Assembly: GCF_019285775.1 (NCBI RefSeq)
Contig: NZ_CP079105.1
Span: 930,001 to 994,000 of the forward strand
DNA: 64,000 nucleotides
DNA from: Skermania piniformis
GTDB lineage: Bacteria; Actinomycetota; Actinomycetes; Mycobacteriales; Mycobacteriaceae
Reading direction: 5' to 3'
Positions 8,377 through 16,989 of this stretch are shown piece after piece (position 1 is the stretch's first letter; each line of letters starts with the position of its first letter). Under the pieces are notes generated by a model. It made no database searches, had not been told where the DNA came from, and saw only the letters and a list, made by a program, of their open reading frames with translations. The translations under genes and the position numbers were made by a program.

Positions 8377-11300
8377 ATGGATAGTTCGTATTCCGATGCG
8401 GCTGTGCCGAACGGTGGGGTCGGCTCGAGCACGGTGTTGTTCCACCGTGCCAGCCGGCCCGAGGTGCCGCGCGCACCGGGTGGCGAGCTTGCGGTACAGC
8501 CACCGCCCGAGGTTCCGCGCGCGATCCCGGGCAACCTTCTTTTGAAGCTGATGCCGGTGGTCATGCTCGTGGCGATGGCCGGAATGATGTTGTTGCTCTT
8601 CACTTCTGGCGGAGTAGGGGCAAATCCTGCGACGTTGATCTTCCCGCTGATGATGGCCGTCTCGATGCTGGCGATGTTCGTCGGTCAGACCGGCCGATCC
8701 GGCCGCACCGCCGAGGCGGACGAGGAGCGCAAGGACTACCTGCGTTACCTGGGTCGGCTGCGGCGCGACGTCGTCGATACCGCCGCGCAGCAACGTGCCG
8801 CGCTCGCCTGGTGCCATCCGGACCCCGCGATGATCTGGACCCTGGCCGGCACGTACCGGATGTGGGAGCGACGCACCACCGATCCAGACTACGGGCACGT
8901 CCGGGTCGGGCTGGGCGATCAGCGGCTGGCCACTCGGTTGATCGCGCCGGAGACCGGCCCGGTCGAAGAGTTGGAGCCGATCGCTGCCGTGTCGCTGCGC
9001 AGGTTCGTGCGGACCCACTCGGTCGTGCACCGGCTACCGACCGCGGTAGCGTTGCGCGGTTTCGCCACTATCACGATCGGCGGTGACCGAATCGCAGCGC
9101 GGGCGTTGGCCAGATCGATGCTGTTGCAGCTGTGCATGTTTCACGGACCTGATCAGCTGTCGGTCGCGGTCGTCTGCGGGCCGGACACGGCGCCCGAATG
9201 GGAGTGGATCAAGTGGTTGCCGCACGCGCAGCACGCGACCGTCCGGGACGCCGCCGGCAGCGGCCGGATGTACTTCGGTTCCATGCGGGAGTCGGCCGAT
9301 GCGCTGGCGGCCGAGCTGGCCGGCCGCGGTCGGTTCGCTCGGGATACATCGGCTCGGCCCGACCTACCGCAGATCGTGGTGGTCGTCGACGGTGGGTTGT
9401 TCGGTGGTGCCGAGTTCGTCGGGGCGGCCGGAATGGAGTCGGTCACGGTGCTCGATCTGTGTGGTTACGCGATCACGGACGGCACGCCGAGTTTGTCGCT
9501 GGTGGTCGAGGGCGGTTCGGTCGGCGCCCGTAGCGAGGCCGGTCTGGAGATGTTCGCTGTCGCGGACGCGATCAGCACCCGTCAGGCCGAACAGGTGGCG
9601 CGCCGGTTGGCCCCGTTTCGCCTTCCCGCCCGCCCGGCCGGCGGTTCCGGACCGGTGGCCGAGGAGCAGGCCGATTGGGCGCGGTTGATCGGCCTCGGTG
9701 ATCTCGGTGCGTTCGATCCGAATCTGGCCTGGTCGCCGCGGCTCGGCCGGGATCGGTTACGCGTGCCCTTCGGTCGGACAACGGATGGTGCAGTAGTGGA
9801 GCTCGACCTGAAAGAGGCCGCCGAGAACGGGATGGGCCCGCACGGGTTGTGCATCGGCGCTACCGGTTCCGGCAAGTCGGAGTTTCTCCGCACTCTGGTC
9901 CTGGGCTTGTTGGCAACGCACTCGCCGGATCAGCTGAACCTGGTACTGGTCGATTTCAAGGGTGGTGCGACCTTCCTCGGGCTGGACGGGATACCGCATG
10001 TCGCGGCCGTGATCACCAACCTGGCCGAGGAGGTGACTCTGGTCGACCGGATGCGGGATGCTTTGGCCGGCGAGATCAATCGCCGGCAGGAGTTGTTGCG
10101 GTCGGCGGGAAATTTCGCCAATGTCGGGGATTACGAGCAGGCACGTGCGGCCGGCGCCGAGCTGGCTCCGTTGCCGGCGCTCTTCATCGTCATCGACGAG
10201 TTCTCCGAGTTGCTCAGTCAGCAGCCGGACTTCGCCGATCTGTTCGTGGCGATCGGTCGGCTGGGGCGCTCCCTGCACATCCATCTGCTCTTGGCCAGTC
10301 AGCGACTCGACGAAGGCCGGCTGCGCGGGCTGGACAGTCATCTTTCCTATCGCATCGGACTGAAAACGTTCTCCGCGAACGAGTCCCGGGTCGTGCTCGG
10401 GGTACCGGATGCGTATCACCTACCCGGCAGCCCCGGTTCGGGCTATCTGCGGGCGGACGCGACCGAGATTCGACGGTTCCGCTCTGCGTATGTCTCCGGG
10501 CCGTATCGCAATCAGGCCGGTCGATCGCCTCGGCCGCCCGTCCCGGGCGGGGTTCGGGCCGGCACGGTGCGCCTTTTCACGGCGGCGCCGGTCGTTGCGG
10601 ACCCGCCGGCCCCGGCCGCCGAGCCGGCTGTGCCGCCGAGTACCGAGATGCCGCCGAGTACCGATACGCCGCCCAGTACCGAGACGCCGCCGAGTACCGC
10701 TACCGCACTGAGCGTCCTGGTGGAGCGGATCCGCGGCTACCGCGGGCGGCGGGCACACGAGATCTGGCTGCCGCCGTTGACGGCATCGCCGACGCTGGAT
10801 CAGCTCGTCGCGGAGCGGTCATCGGACGCCGGACCGCCGCTGCGGGTTCCGATCGGCGTGTTGGACCGACCGTTCGAGCAGCGGCGCGACCAACTGGTGC
10901 TGGACTTGTCCGGCGCTGCCGGGCACGTGGCGATCGTCGGTGGCCCGCAGGCCGGCAAGTCCACGGCGGCACGTACTTTGATCATGTCGCTGTGTTCCTT
11001 GCACACCCCGGAACAGGTCCAGCTCTACTGCCTGGATTTCGGCGGCGGCACGCTCGCCGGTGTGTCGGGTCTGCCGCATGTCGGATCGGTAGCGAGCCGA
11101 CTGGACCAGGCGCGGGTGCGGCGTACGGTCGCCGAGCTGACCGGCCTGATCCGGCGTCGGGAGCGCACCTTCGCCGAGCGCGGCATCGAGTCGATGGCCC
11201 AGTTCCGTGGACTGCGGGCAGCCGATGCCGCCGTCGATCCGTTCGGCGACGTCTTTCTGGTGATCGACGGATTCAGTGGTTTCCGAAGAGATTTCGAGGC

Positions 11301-12429
11301 CTTGGAACCGGTGATCGGCACGCTTGCGGCCGAGGGGCTGTCGTTCGGGTTGCACCTGGTCCTCACGCTGTCGCGATGGGCAGATGCTCGTCCGGCACTG
11401 AAGGACCAGCTCGGCACCCGACTGGAGTTGCGCCTCGGTGATCCGGCCGATTCCGAGTTGGGTCGCCGGGTGGCGACGCTGGTACCGGAAGGTCGCCCCG
11501 GCCGTGGCATCACCGGCAGCGGCTTGCATTTTCTGGTCGGACTTCCGCGAACCGACGGTGATCGTGACCCTGCGACGCTGAGTGTCGGGGTGGCAGCCGC
11601 GGTTCGCGATATCGCCGCCGGCGCCGGCGGCCGGCACGCTCCGCCGGTGCGGTTGCTTCCGGATCGGCTGAGTCGCACGGAGTTGCTGGCCGCCGTAGGC
11701 GAGCGGTCGGTGCCGACCGACTCGGCGGTGCGGGCACCTCGTGTGCCGCTGGGGCTGAACGAGGCCGAGCTGACGCCGGTATTTCTCGAGTTCGAGGAAC
11801 AGCAGCATTTCCTGGTGTTCGGTGATGTCGAATGTGGCAAGACGACGCTGTTGCGCGGGATCTGCGCCGGCATCGTCGCCGCGAACGAACCGAATCGGGC
11901 ACGGATTCTGCTGGTCGACTACCGCCGGACGATGCTCGGTGCGGTGCCCGAGGAGTATCTGGCCGGATACAGCTCGGATGCGACGACGCTCGAACGGCAC
12001 GTCGGTGAGCTCGCCGCGCACCTGCACGGTCGCCGGCCGCCCACCGACGTCACGCCCCGGCAGCTGCGGGACCGGGAATGGCTGACCGATCGACCGGAGC
12101 TCTATCTGGTAGTCGACGACTACGACCTGGTGGTGACCGGGGCCGGGAATCCACTGGCACCGTTGATCGAGTTCCTACCGCAGGCCAGAGATGTCGGCAT
12201 GCACCTGATCGTGGCACGACGATCCGGTGGGGCGGGGCGCGCGCTCTACGAGCCGCTGATTGCGCGGATGCGAGACCTGGCCGCGGCCGGGTTGGTGATG
12301 AGCGGCAGCCGGGACGAGGGCAACCTGATCGGGACCGTCCGCGCGGCGGCGATGCCCCCGGGGCGGGGAATCTTCGTCGGCCGGCGAGCGACCGGCGTCA
12401 TCCAGTCGGCCTGGTTGCCGCCGCTATGA
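8377..12429 (+). CDS. eccC4: ESX-4 secretion motor ATPase EccC (fused EccCa/EccCb)
   Basis: A 1350-residue FtsK/SpoIIIE-type ATPase that recognises cargo and powers export. Two membrane segments near residues 50-70 and 80-105 (L-L-L-K-L-M-P-V-V-M-L-V and L-I-F-P-L-M-M-A-V) precede three ATPase domains with P-loops at about residues 494 (G-A-T-G-S-G-K-S), 855 (G-G-P-Q-A-G-K-S) and 1149 (G-D-V-E-C-G-K-T). Walker B-like strands include L-F-I-V-I-D-E-F in domain 1. The single fused chain is the usual ESX-4 form. A Pro/Ser/Thr hinge with four six-residue repeats lies between domains 1 and 2. ATG 8377 follows a GGGGGGA site. Its stop overlaps the next start (ATGA), implying translational coupling. 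Confidence 0.97.
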   Translation: MDSSYSDAAVPNGGVGSSTVLFHRASRPEVPRAPGGELAVQPPPEVPRAIPGNLLLKLMPVVMLVAMAGMMLLLFTSGGVGANPATLIFPLMMAVSMLAMFVGQTGRSGRTAEADEERKDYLRYLGRLRRDVVDTAAQQRAALAWCHPDPAMIWTLAGTYRMWERRTTDPDYGHVRVGLGDQRLATRLIAPETGPVEELEPIAAVSLRRFVRTHSVVHRLPTAVALRGFATITIGGDRIAARALARSMLLQLCMFHGPDQLSVAVVCGPDTAPEWEWIKWLPHAQHATVRDAAGSGRMYFGSMRESADALAAELAGRGRFARDTSARPDLPQIVVVVDGGLFGGAEFVGAAGMESVTVLDLCGYAITDGTPSLSLVVEGGSVGARSEAGLEMFAVADAISTRQAEQVARRLAPFRLPARPAGGSGPVAEEQADWARLIGLGDLGAFDPNLAWSPRLGRDRLRVPFGRTTDGAVVELDLKEAAENGMGPHGLCIGATGSGKSEFLRTLVLGLLATHSPDQLNLVLVDFKGGATFLGLDGIPHVAAVITNLAEEVTLVDRMRDALAGEINRRQELLRSAGNFANVGDYEQARAAGAELAPLPALFIVIDEFSELLSQQPDFADLFVAIGRLGRSLHIHLLLASQRLDEGRLRGLDSHLSYRIGLKTFSANESRVVLGVPDAYHLPGSPGSGYLRADATEIRRFRSAYVSGPYRNQAGRSPRPPVPGGVRAGTVRLFTAAPVVADPPAPAAEPAVPPSTEMPPSTDTPPSTETPPSTATALSVLVERIRGYRGRRAHEIWLPPLTASPTLDQLVAERSSDAGPPLRVPIGVLDRPFEQRRDQLVLDLSGAAGHVAIVGGPQAGKSTAARTLIMSLCSLHTPEQVQLYCLDFGGGTLAGVSGLPHVGSVASRLDQARVRRTVAELTGLIRRRERTFAERGIESMAQFRGLRAADAAVDPFGDVFLVIDGFSGFRRDFEALEPVIGTLAAEGLSFGLHLVLTLSRWADARPALKDQLGTRLELRLGDPADSELGRRVATLVPEGRPGRGITGSGLHFLVGLPRTDGDRDPATLSVGVAAAVRDIAAGAGGRHAPPVRLLPDRLSRTELLAAVGERSVPTDSAVRAPRVPLGLNEAELTPVFLEFEEQQHFLVFGDVECGKTTLLRGICAGIVAANEPNRARILLVDYRRTMLGAVPEEYLAGYSSDATTLERHVGELAAHLHGRRPPTDVTPRQLRDREWLTDRPELYLVVDDYDLVVTGAGNPLAPLIEFLPQARDVGMHLIVARRSGGAGRALYEPLIARMRDLAAAGLVMSGSRDEGNLIGTVRAAAMPPGRGIFVGRRATGVIQSAWLPPL
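10633..10704 (+). repeat. Four 18-bp tandem repeats inside eccC
   Basis: Four consecutive 18-bp units (10633-10650, 10651-10668, 10669-10686, 10687-10704) encode P-P-S-T-E-M, P-P-S-T-D-T, P-P-S-T-E-T and P-P-S-T-A-T. They form a flexible Pro/Thr hinge at about residues 753-776, between the first and second ATPase domains. In-frame repeats of this kind can vary in copy number between strains by slippage. Confidence 0.85.
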
Positions 12430-13931
12430 CCGGCGGTGCGGCCGATCTGGCGCTCTATCTCGGACCGTCCATGTGGCACGCCGCAAGTGGCGACAAGACC
12501 TGGTCCGGCGTCCCCGAGATGTCTGCCGACGGGGAGCCGAGTCCGGCTCCGGTGGAGATCCAGCGGTTCCTCGGCGGCGACTGGATCGCGGGCGACGCTC
12601 GAATGGTGCCGGTCGGCGACGCGTTGGCCGGCGTCCTGGACGAGGTACTGCGGTGCGTCGGCCTGACCCCGCCGGTCGGACGGGTTGTGGTTGCCTACCC
12701 GACCAGATGGGGACGGCCGACCCGCGCCGTCGTCGAGGCCGCGGTGCGTGCCCGAGCGGTGGACACTCGTCTGACGCCGGTCGCGGTTGCTGCGGCCGGG
12801 GCGTATGCGGCGCGCGCCGACGTCGGTGCTGGGTTCCATCGGGTCGCGGTGTTGGAGGTCGATGCCCTGGACGTGACCGCGACGGTGCTGGACGGCGTCG
12901 TTCCGGGCACGTGGCGAATCGACGGTTGCACGCACGAGCCGGCGGTCGGGCTCGCCGACGACGACTTTGCCGACAACGCCTGCCGTCTCGTCCGGGAACT
13001 GGTCGGAGCGCGGGCCGTGGACGCGGTGTTGGTGGTCGGCCGGTTGGGTTCTGGACTCGCCGAGCGGCTGGTCGGCGGGCGAACAGACCCGCTTCCCGGG
13101 CCACTGCGGGAGCTCGACGGGCCGGAGCTGGTCGCCGCTCTGCCCGGCATCGGCGGCGTGGAAGTCGCCGAGCCGACACCACCCCCGCCGCCGGTGACCC
13201 GGTTGGCCCCGGCGCGCTGGCTCGATGCCGACCCGGCGGCGCCGCTGGGTCGCGATCGGTCTCGTCGGCTCCCGGCGCTGGGCCTGGCCGCCGCGGTCCT
13301 GGCCGTAACTGCAGCCGGCGTGCTGTGGCTGCGGTCCGGTGCCGAACCTGATCGCACGCCGGGTCCGGAGCCGGCCGGACCCGCGGCCTCGACGGTGGCG
13401 CTACCGACCGAGTCGGACTCGTCGAATGCCGGTATCAGCGGTCTTCCCCCTTCGGCCGGTGGCGTGCCATCGAGTACCACGCCGGCGAGTACCGCGCCGG
13501 CGCCGGGCAGCTCGCTCACGACGGGTGGGTTGCGGTTGCAGCTACCGTCGGGTTGGCGGCGTCGTGACGATGCGGTCGGCGGCCGGCTGGAGCTGGTGCC
13601 GCTCGACGGCGTGGGCCGGCGGATCGTCCTGGTGCGCAAGGAGCTCACTCCCGGTGCGGGGATCGACCAGGTCGCGGCACAGCTGGCCGACCGGATCGCG
13701 GCCGCGGGCGATCGCCGCACGATTGGTGGCCTGCGCCGTGACGCGGAATTCGGTGGCCGGATGTCGCTGGCCTACTCGGAGTTTCCCGACGACGAATCGC
13801 AGGTCGACTGGCATGTGCTGGTCGATCGGGATGTCCAGGTCAGCGTGGGGTGCCAATATCTGCCCGGCGATGCCGGCACGCTGGCCGCCGACTGCGCCCG
13901 GATCGTGGGGACGGTCGAAGTCGTGCCGTGA
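12426..13931 (+). CDS. Type VII secretion-associated membrane protein, Rv3446c family
   Basis: A 501-residue protein whose ATG (12426) overlaps the eccC stop. The first 260 or so residues have an actin/Hsp70-like pattern (V-G-R-V-V-V-A-Y-P-T-R-W-G near 82, A-V-D-A-V-L-V-V-G-R-L-G-S-G near 200) without a clear phosphate loop. A transmembrane helix follows at about 282-303 (L-G-L-A-A-A-V-L-A-V-T-A-A-G-V-L-W-L), then a Pro/Thr/Ser-rich linker and an extracytoplasmic domain of about 130 residues with two cysteines near the C-terminus. Position between eccC and the esx pair matches Rv3446c in M. tuberculosis ESX-4. The biochemical role is unknown; a scaffold or regulator of the EccC complex is plausible. 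Confidence 0.82.
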   Translation: MTGGAADLALYLGPSMWHAASGDKTWSGVPEMSADGEPSPAPVEIQRFLGGDWIAGDARMVPVGDALAGVLDEVLRCVGLTPPVGRVVVAYPTRWGRPTRAVVEAAVRARAVDTRLTPVAVAAAGAYAARADVGAGFHRVAVLEVDALDVTATVLDGVVPGTWRIDGCTHEPAVGLADDDFADNACRLVRELVGARAVDAVLVVGRLGSGLAERLVGGRTDPLPGPLRELDGPELVAALPGIGGVEVAEPTPPPPPVTRLAPARWLDADPAAPLGRDRSRRLPALGLAAAVLAVTAAGVLWLRSGAEPDRTPGPEPAGPAASTVALPTESDSSNAGISGLPPSAGGVPSSTTPASTAPAPGSSLTTGGLRLQLPSGWRRRDDAVGGRLELVPLDGVGRRIVLVRKELTPGAGIDQVAAQLADRIAAAGDRRTIGGLRRDAEFGGRMSLAYSEFPDDESQVDWHVLVDRDVQVSVGCQYLPGDAGTLAADCARIVGTVEVVP

Positions 13932-13992
13932 CCGGCGAGATTCGACCGTGATCGACTGGAACCGATCGCCCGTGGGTGCGCGTCCAAATTTA

Positions 13993-14007
13993 TGTAGTCC
14001 AACTACA
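13993..14007. promoter_or_regulatory. Palindrome TGTAGT-N3-ACTACA upstream of the esx pair
   Basis: A perfect 6+3+6 inverted repeat in a locally AT-richer stretch, 60 bp upstream of the first esx start codon and 62 bp after the stop of the preceding gene. Position and symmetry suit an operator for a dimeric regulator near a promoter. No known regulon motif is recognised. Confidence 0.4.
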
Positions 14008-14067
14008 GGTCAGGGCGGATCGGCGGAGTCGGATCGGCTCGCCGTCGCACCGGGGAGAAACGGAGAC

Positions 14068-14394
14068 ATGATGGCAGGGGTTGTTACCGATGTCGCGGCA
14101 ATGCAGGCCGCGGCGAATCATGTGGAATCGGTGAACGGGGAGCTTCATCAGCTCCTCGGCGGGCTACGTAACGAGGTCGAGGGATCGCGGGTCTCCTGGG
14201 AGGGGGAGGCTCAGGCGTCCTTTCAGGCGCTGATGCTGCGCTATGACGACGCGTCCCGGCGGTTGCACGAGAGGCTCGGCAATATCGCCGAGCTGATCCG
14301 GCAGAACGGTCGGGGTTACGACACCACCAATCAAGACTTCACCAGCACGCTCGGCGGCGTCGATGTCGGCGGTGGCTCGCTCAATCTCGGCTGA
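14068..14394 (+). CDS. esxU: WXG100-family ESX-4 secreted protein, EsxU-like
   Basis: A 108-residue helical-hairpin protein with the WXG turn at Trp44-Glu45-Gly46 (V-S-W-E-G-E-A-Q-A-S-F). WXG100 proteins are exported as dimers by ESX systems. ATG 14068 follows GGGGAGAAACGGAG; a second ATG is the next codon. The C-terminus contains G-Y-D-T-T-N-Q-D, which resembles but does not match the Y-x-x-x-D/E export signal, followed by a Gly-rich tail. It lies 39 bp upstream of the second esx gene and presumably encodes its dimer partner. The esxU name rests on gene order relative to M. tuberculosis ESX-4. Confidence 0.88.
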   Translation: MMAGVVTDVAAMQAAANHVESVNGELHQLLGGLRNEVEGSRVSWEGEAQASFQALMLRYDDASRRLHERLGNIAELIRQNGRGYDTTNQDFTSTLGGVDVGGGSLNLG

Positions 14395-14433
14395 CCCGAT
14401 CCGCAGCACACCGACCCAGTATCAGGAGGGCAG

Positions 14434-14712
14434 ATGAAGTACGAGTTCGGTCAGATGATGCAGCTTGCTGCAGATATCCAGACCACGTCCGGAAGGCTGA
14501 CCAGCAGTCACGATCAGCTGACCCGCTATGTGGAGGGTTTGGTCGCGCAATGGGAAAGCTCGGCTCGAGATGCATATCGAGGCGTGCAGCAGCAGTGGGA
14601 TCTCGCGCACAACGATCTGATCACCACCCTCGCGCGGATCTCCCGGGTGGTCGCTCAGGGGACGTCGGATATGCAGGCGACGGAGGCGCGCAACGCCGCT
14701 TCGTGGGGCTGA
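14434..14712 (+). CDS. esxT: WXG100-family ESX-4 secreted protein, EsxT-like, with a W-E-S turn
   Basis: A 92-residue helical protein with a strong AGGAGGG ribosome site before ATG 14434. The turn between the two helices reads Q-W-E-S-S-A-R-D-A-Y: Trp40 is kept but the usual Gly is Ser42. The amphipathic C-terminal helix (A-H-N-D-L-I-T-T-L-A-R-I-S-R-V-V) fits a dimerising WXG100 partner. It follows the esxU-like gene in the same operon and matches the position of EsxT. No Y-x-x-x-D/E motif is visible. Confidence 0.85.
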   Translation: MKYEFGQMMQLAADIQTTSGRLTSSHDQLTRYVEGLVAQWESSARDAYRGVQQQWDLAHNDLITTLARISRVVAQGTSDMQATEARNAASWG

Positions 14713-14817
14713 GCGAGTCGGGCGCCGGACCGGTCGTCGAGCAGTTGGCGAGGTCGCCGGAGTAACCGTGTCCGGTGGCCGTCGCGCGCTGGTCCCGAGT
14801 CGGGCAAGATAACAGTT

Positions 14818-15846
14818 GTGTCACATGTCGGGGCAGTTCATTTGAATTGGGACGTGGTAGCCGTCGCCGCCGGCGGGGGCGGGCTGCCGATTCGACCGCT
14901 GACCGTCGAAGGGTCGTACACGACGCCGGCTTATCTGTTGGCGGACGCTTCGGGTGGTCTCCATACCAAAGGAGTCGGACAGGGAAGGGGTGATCTCGGG
15001 CTTGCGATAGCCGATGTCCGGGAGATCTTGGGCTATCGAGAGATCGTCGTGGCCGGGGCGACCTGGCCGGTCGATGCGGTCTACCGTGCTCGGCTGTTCA
15101 ACCCGTTGGGCGAGATTGCGGCCTATGTCGGACGGCCGGATCTGGTCGCGCTGCCGTATCCGGACGGCTGGCCGAGCTACCGGGTGGACCAGCTCGGCGC
15201 GTTGGTCGAGGCCCAGGGGGTGTTGGTCGAGATGATTCCGGAGTCGATCGCGCTGGCCGGCTACGTCCGGGCGGGCGGGTTGCTCGAGCCCGGTTGTACC
15301 GGCGTCACCGTCGTCTACTGCGACGGCCGGCGGGTGTTGGTGGTCGGGGTGCACCTCGACGACTATCGGCCGACCGAATCGATCGGCGTCCCGTTTCCGC
15401 CGGCCGCAACGACGGTCACCGAGGTCGCCGATCGTCTGGTCTACGAGGTGAGCGGGGCGGCCCGGGCGATCCAAGCGGATACCTCACGCGTGCTGCTGGT
15501 GGGCAACGCCTGCTTCGACACGGTGCTGCGGAATGCGTTTCGCAATCATCTCGGGCCCCGCCTGCGGATCGTCGAGCAACCGCTGCATGCGGTAGCGCTC
15601 GGCGCGGCCGGTGTGATCGTTGCCGAGTTGGAGGCGGGGCTGCGTTATGCGACGCCGGGCCGACCGGCGGACAACCGGGCCGGCGACGAGCGGGTTCCCA
15701 CGGCGTGGCCGCGGGATGATCCGATGGCACCGGTCGCGCCGTGGCCGACCGACCCCGGGATGCCGGTCTTCGGCGGATCTCGGCGGCTGCTCGCGCCGGA
15801 ACAACCCCCGTGGCCGAACAGCGCCGCAGCTGGTCTGGTATCGTGA
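14818..15846 (+). CDS. Hypothetical protein with divergent Hsp70/actin-type fold, next to the ESX-4 esx genes
   Basis: A 342-residue protein starting at a GTG with no clear ribosome site, so the start is uncertain. The N-terminus (A-V-H-L-N-W-D-V-V-A-V-A) and the segment around residues 222-262 (V-L-L-V-G-N-A-C-F-D, later V-E-Q-P-L-H-A-V-A-L-G-A-A) mirror the first phosphate region and the L-V-G-G...P-x-x-A-V-A-x-G-A-A motif of Hsp70 proteins, but the phosphate-binding glycines and threonines are missing, so ATP hydrolysis is doubtful. The last 80 residues are Pro-rich and probably disordered. No signal or membrane segment is seen. It lies between the esx genes and rplM. Function unknown; an ESX-4 accessory role is a guess from position. 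Confidence 0.6.
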   Translation: MSHVGAVHLNWDVVAVAAGGGGLPIRPLTVEGSYTTPAYLLADASGGLHTKGVGQGRGDLGLAIADVREILGYREIVVAGATWPVDAVYRARLFNPLGEIAAYVGRPDLVALPYPDGWPSYRVDQLGALVEAQGVLVEMIPESIALAGYVRAGGLLEPGCTGVTVVYCDGRRVLVVGVHLDDYRPTESIGVPFPPAATTVTEVADRLVYEVSGAARAIQADTSRVLLVGNACFDTVLRNAFRNHLGPRLRIVEQPLHAVALGAAGVIVAELEAGLRYATPGRPADNRAGDERVPTAWPRDDPMAPVAPWPTDPGMPVFGGSRRLLAPEQPPWPNSAAAGLVS

Positions 15847-15954
15847 CCGGCTGGCGTTTCGGCCGCTTCGGGTTCCCGCGTCTATACCGGCCGGTGGGTC
15901 AGCCCGGGTCGATCTGTCCGGCCGGCACCACCTACGATCAGACAGGGAAGCAAC

Positions 15955-16398
15955 GTGCCTACGTACAGCCCTAAGCCGGGGGATATCACCCGGCAGTGGC
16001 ATGTCATCGACGCCACCGATGTGGTGTTGGGCCGGCTGGCCGTGCAAGCAGCCAATCTGCTGCGCGGCAAGAACAAGCCGACCTTCGCGCCGAACGTCGA
16101 CGGCGGCGACTACGTGATCATCGTCAACGCGGAGAAGGTCGCGATCAGCGGCAACAAGCGGGACGACAAGTTGATCCATCATCACTCGGGACACCCGGGC
16201 GGCCTCAAATCGCGCACGGTCGGTCAGGTGCTTGCCACCAAGCCGGAGCGGTTGGTCGAGAAGGCCGTCGTCGGCATGCTGCCCAAGAACAAGCTGGGCC
16301 GCGCCATCAGCGGCAAGCTCAAGGTCTATGCCGGTCCGGAGCACCCGCACCGAGCCCAGCAGCCCGTCCCCTTCGAAATCAAGCAGGTGGCCCAGTGA
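15955..16398 (+). CDS. rplM: 50S ribosomal protein L13
   Basis: A 147-residue L13, normal length for actinobacteria, with the expected [15 protein letters not shown] and [12 protein letters not shown] motifs. It is an early-assembling large-subunit protein. GTG 15955 is the only reasonable start for the conserved N-terminus ([10 protein letters not shown]). Its stop overlaps the rpsI start by four bases. The 108-bp leader upstream shows no hairpin I can identify with confidence. Confidence 0.98.
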   Translation: MPTYSPKPGDITRQWHVIDATDVVLGRLAVQAANLLRGKNKPTFAPNVDGGDYVIIVNAEKVAISGNKRDDKLIHHHSGHPGGLKSRTVGQVLATKPERLVEKAVVGMLPKNKLGRAISGKLKVYAGPEHPHRAQQPVPFEIKQVAQ

Positions 16399-16886
16399 CC
16401 GAGTTCGATGTGACCGTCCCGGACGAGTCGGTAGAGGTCGTGGAGGAGTACGCGTACGACGAGGAGCCGATCGAGGCCGAGTTCGCCCCGGTGTTCGTCG
16501 AACGTCCGGTGCAAACGGTCGGCCGGCGTAAGGAAGCCGTGGTTCGGGTGCGGCTGATGCCCGGCACCGGCCAGTTCTCGTTGAACGGCCGCACGCTGGA
16601 GTCGTACTTCCCGAACAAGGTGCACCAACAGCTGATCAAAGCTCCGCTGGTCACCGTCGAGCGGACCGAGAGCTTCGATGTGTTCGCGCGGCTCACCGGT
16701 GGTGGTCCGTCCGGGCAGGCCGGCGCGCTCCGGCTGGCGATCGCCCGCGCGCTGATCGAAGTCACCCCGGAAGACCGCCCGGCACTCAAGCGGGCCGGTT
16801 TCCTGACCCGCGACCCGCGGGCGACCGAACGGAAGAAGTACGGTCTGAAGAAGGCCCGGAAGGCGCCGCAGTACAGCAAGCGCTGA
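16395..16886 (+). CDS. rpsI: 30S ribosomal protein S9
   Basis: A 163-residue S9 with a poorly conserved acidic N-terminal extension (about 35 residues, many Glu and Asp), as in other actinobacteria, followed by the conserved core ([18 protein letters not shown]) and the C-terminal [12 protein letters not shown] tail that reaches the ribosomal P-site tRNA. GTG 16395 overlaps the rplM stop (GTGA). The operon ends at a hairpin at 16900-16933. Confidence 0.98.
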   Translation: MTEFDVTVPDESVEVVEEYAYDEEPIEAEFAPVFVERPVQTVGRRKEAVVRVRLMPGTGQFSLNGRTLESYFPNKVHQQLIKAPLVTVERTESFDVFARLTGGGPSGQAGALRLAIARALIEVTPEDRPALKRAGFLTRDPRATERKKYGLKKARKAPQYSKR

Positions 16887-16899
16887 GCTGTTGTCTGCA

Positions 16900-16933
16900 A
16901 GGGCGGGCATCCGTCGTATCGGATGCCTGCCCT
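16900..16933 (+). terminator. Hairpin terminator after rpsI
   Basis: A 14-bp stem with one G-U pair and a 6-nt loop (arms 16900-16913 and 16920-16933), starting 14 bp after the rpsI stop. No T-run follows, as is common for actinobacterial terminators. It separates rplM-rpsI from glmM. Confidence 0.65.
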
Positions 16934-16989
16934 CCGTCGTTCCAGCCCAACCGGCGTGGGTCGGTGGTGGCTAGTGAGGGGATTGGGTG

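Noticed and set aside
15847-15954. Ribosomal-protein leader RNA before rplM
   Set aside because: No convincing hairpin or known L13 leader pattern could be drawn by eye.
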